Origin: Acidobacteriota bacterium
GTDB lineage: Bacteria > Acidobacteriota > Terriglobia > Acidiferrales > UBA7541
Direction: 5' to 3'
DNA length: 64,000 bases
Assembly (NCBI GenBank): GCA_013289855.1
Contig: JABCZD010000001.1
Location: forward strand, 62,001-126,000
A program made the translations under genes and the position numbers. Positions 63,557 through 64,000 of the stretch are shown here, piece by piece. The first letter of the stretch is position 1, and each line of letters begins with the position of its first letter. The notes beneath the pieces were generated by a model. It was not told where the DNA came from. It was given only the letters and a program-made list of their open reading frames with translations, and made no database searches.

Positions 63557-64000
63557 GTGAAAAAGTTAGCCATATTGGGTTCGACGGGGTCGATCGGGCG
63601 GCAGACCTTGGCCGTGGTCGAGTCCATGCCCGAGCGATTCGCGATTGTGGCGCTGGCGGCTGGCGGAAACCTCGAGGAGCTTGCGGGACAAATTGCACGG
63701 CACCGGCCAGAGGTGGTTTCCGTCGCGGATTCCGCCAAGGCGGATGCGCTGGCCGCTCGATTGCGAGATTCGGGGCTGAGCCCGCTCCCCGCGATTCATC
63801 ACGGCGCTGAGGGGATGCTGGCGGTCGGAACGCACGCTGAGGCGGATATTGTGGTTTCCGCAGCCGTGGGCGTGGTGGGATTGGCCGCCACGTATGCGGC
63901 GGTGCAGCTTGGCAAGACCGTAGCGCTATCGAACAAGGAAGTTTTGGTGGCGGCGGGCGAATTGGTGATGGCGGCGGTGAATCATGCGGGGCAGGAGTTG
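63557..64000 (+). CDS. dxr: 1-deoxy-D-xylulose-5-phosphate reductoisomerase (partial, 3' end cut)
   Basis: GTG at 63557 opens a frame of 148 codons to the window end. Second enzyme of the MEP route to isoprenoids. LAILGSTGSIGRQTL is the NADPH site, and AAVGVVGLAATYAAVQLGK with LSNKEVLVAAGELVM are family stretches. It joins UppS in supplying isoprenoid precursors. Confidence 0.93.
   Translation, partial: MKKLAILGSTGSIGRQTLAVVESMPERFAIVALAAGGNLEELAGQIARHRPEVVSVADSAKADALAARLRDSGLSPLPAIHHGAEGMLAVGTHAEADIVVSAAVGVVGLAATYAAVQLGKTVALSNKEVLVAAGELVMAAVNHAGQEL

Overview
The window looks like chromosomal DNA of a GC-rich, Gram-negative bacterium, most likely a member of the Acidobacteriota (Terriglobia-like). 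This is an inference from gene content: a DUF4097 GDGS-repeat protein, a secreted WD40-caspase, dispersed 'TTTAACGCAGAGG' repeats, many alternative GTG/TTG starts, and an outer-membrane porin-cytochrome system. No rRNA operon, recognisable tRNA, CRISPR array, phage or insertion sequence was seen.

Layout. 1-15.6 kb (minus strand): partial inositol-phosphate synthase, a small membrane protein, the 1211-residue WD40-caspase, an SDR lacking the usual Tyr, a sugar-type cluster (MFS transporter, NagB-like isomerase/deaminase, Gfo/Idh/MocA dehydrogenase), a 32-residue membrane peptide, DUF4097, an isocitrate-lyase-superfamily enzyme, PolX, a cold-shock protein with a clear terminator, and a Nudix hydrolase. 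15.7-23.9 kb (plus): an orphan LytTR regulator, acyl-CoA dehydrogenase, TrpRS with a large insert, scpA-scpB, two pseudouridine-synthase paralogs (one apparently inactive) and a zeta-toxin pair. 23.9-28.5 kb (minus): four genes linked by ATGA overlaps (TrmH-type methyltransferase, rarA, a secreted VOC protein, a secreted beta-propeller).

31.2-39.6 kb is the most interesting part. A decaheme c-type cytochrome and a 900-residue MtrB-like porin are followed by a monoheme cytochrome, a NapC/NirT-like quinol cytochrome with one CX4CH site, a small membrane protein, a second monoheme cytochrome, a Rieske protein and a cytochrome b with a C-terminal cytochrome c domain. Together they could carry electrons between the quinone pool and the cell exterior. 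A perfect Crp/Fnr-type palindrome lies just upstream, near the position expected for class II activation, inside a decayed duplicate of the first cytochrome gene.

39.8-56.5 kb holds housekeeping genes (isoaspartyl methyltransferase-like, tsaC, anmK, mutS, ptrB, CYTH protein, uppS), a Phd/PIN toxin pair, a peptide-binding lipoprotein, and a magnesium-type module: a soluble PRC-MgtE_N-CBS protein next to an NRAMP relative with altered metal-site motifs. This module is preceded by a promoter-leader-terminator arrangement that may be a regulatory RNA. From 56.5 to 62.5 kb the usual uppS-cdsA-dxr order is interrupted by about 6 kb of accessory DNA with repeats, DinB, two toxin-antitoxin pairs, an ABC-2 exporter and a RibD-like reductase. 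The window ends inside dxr.
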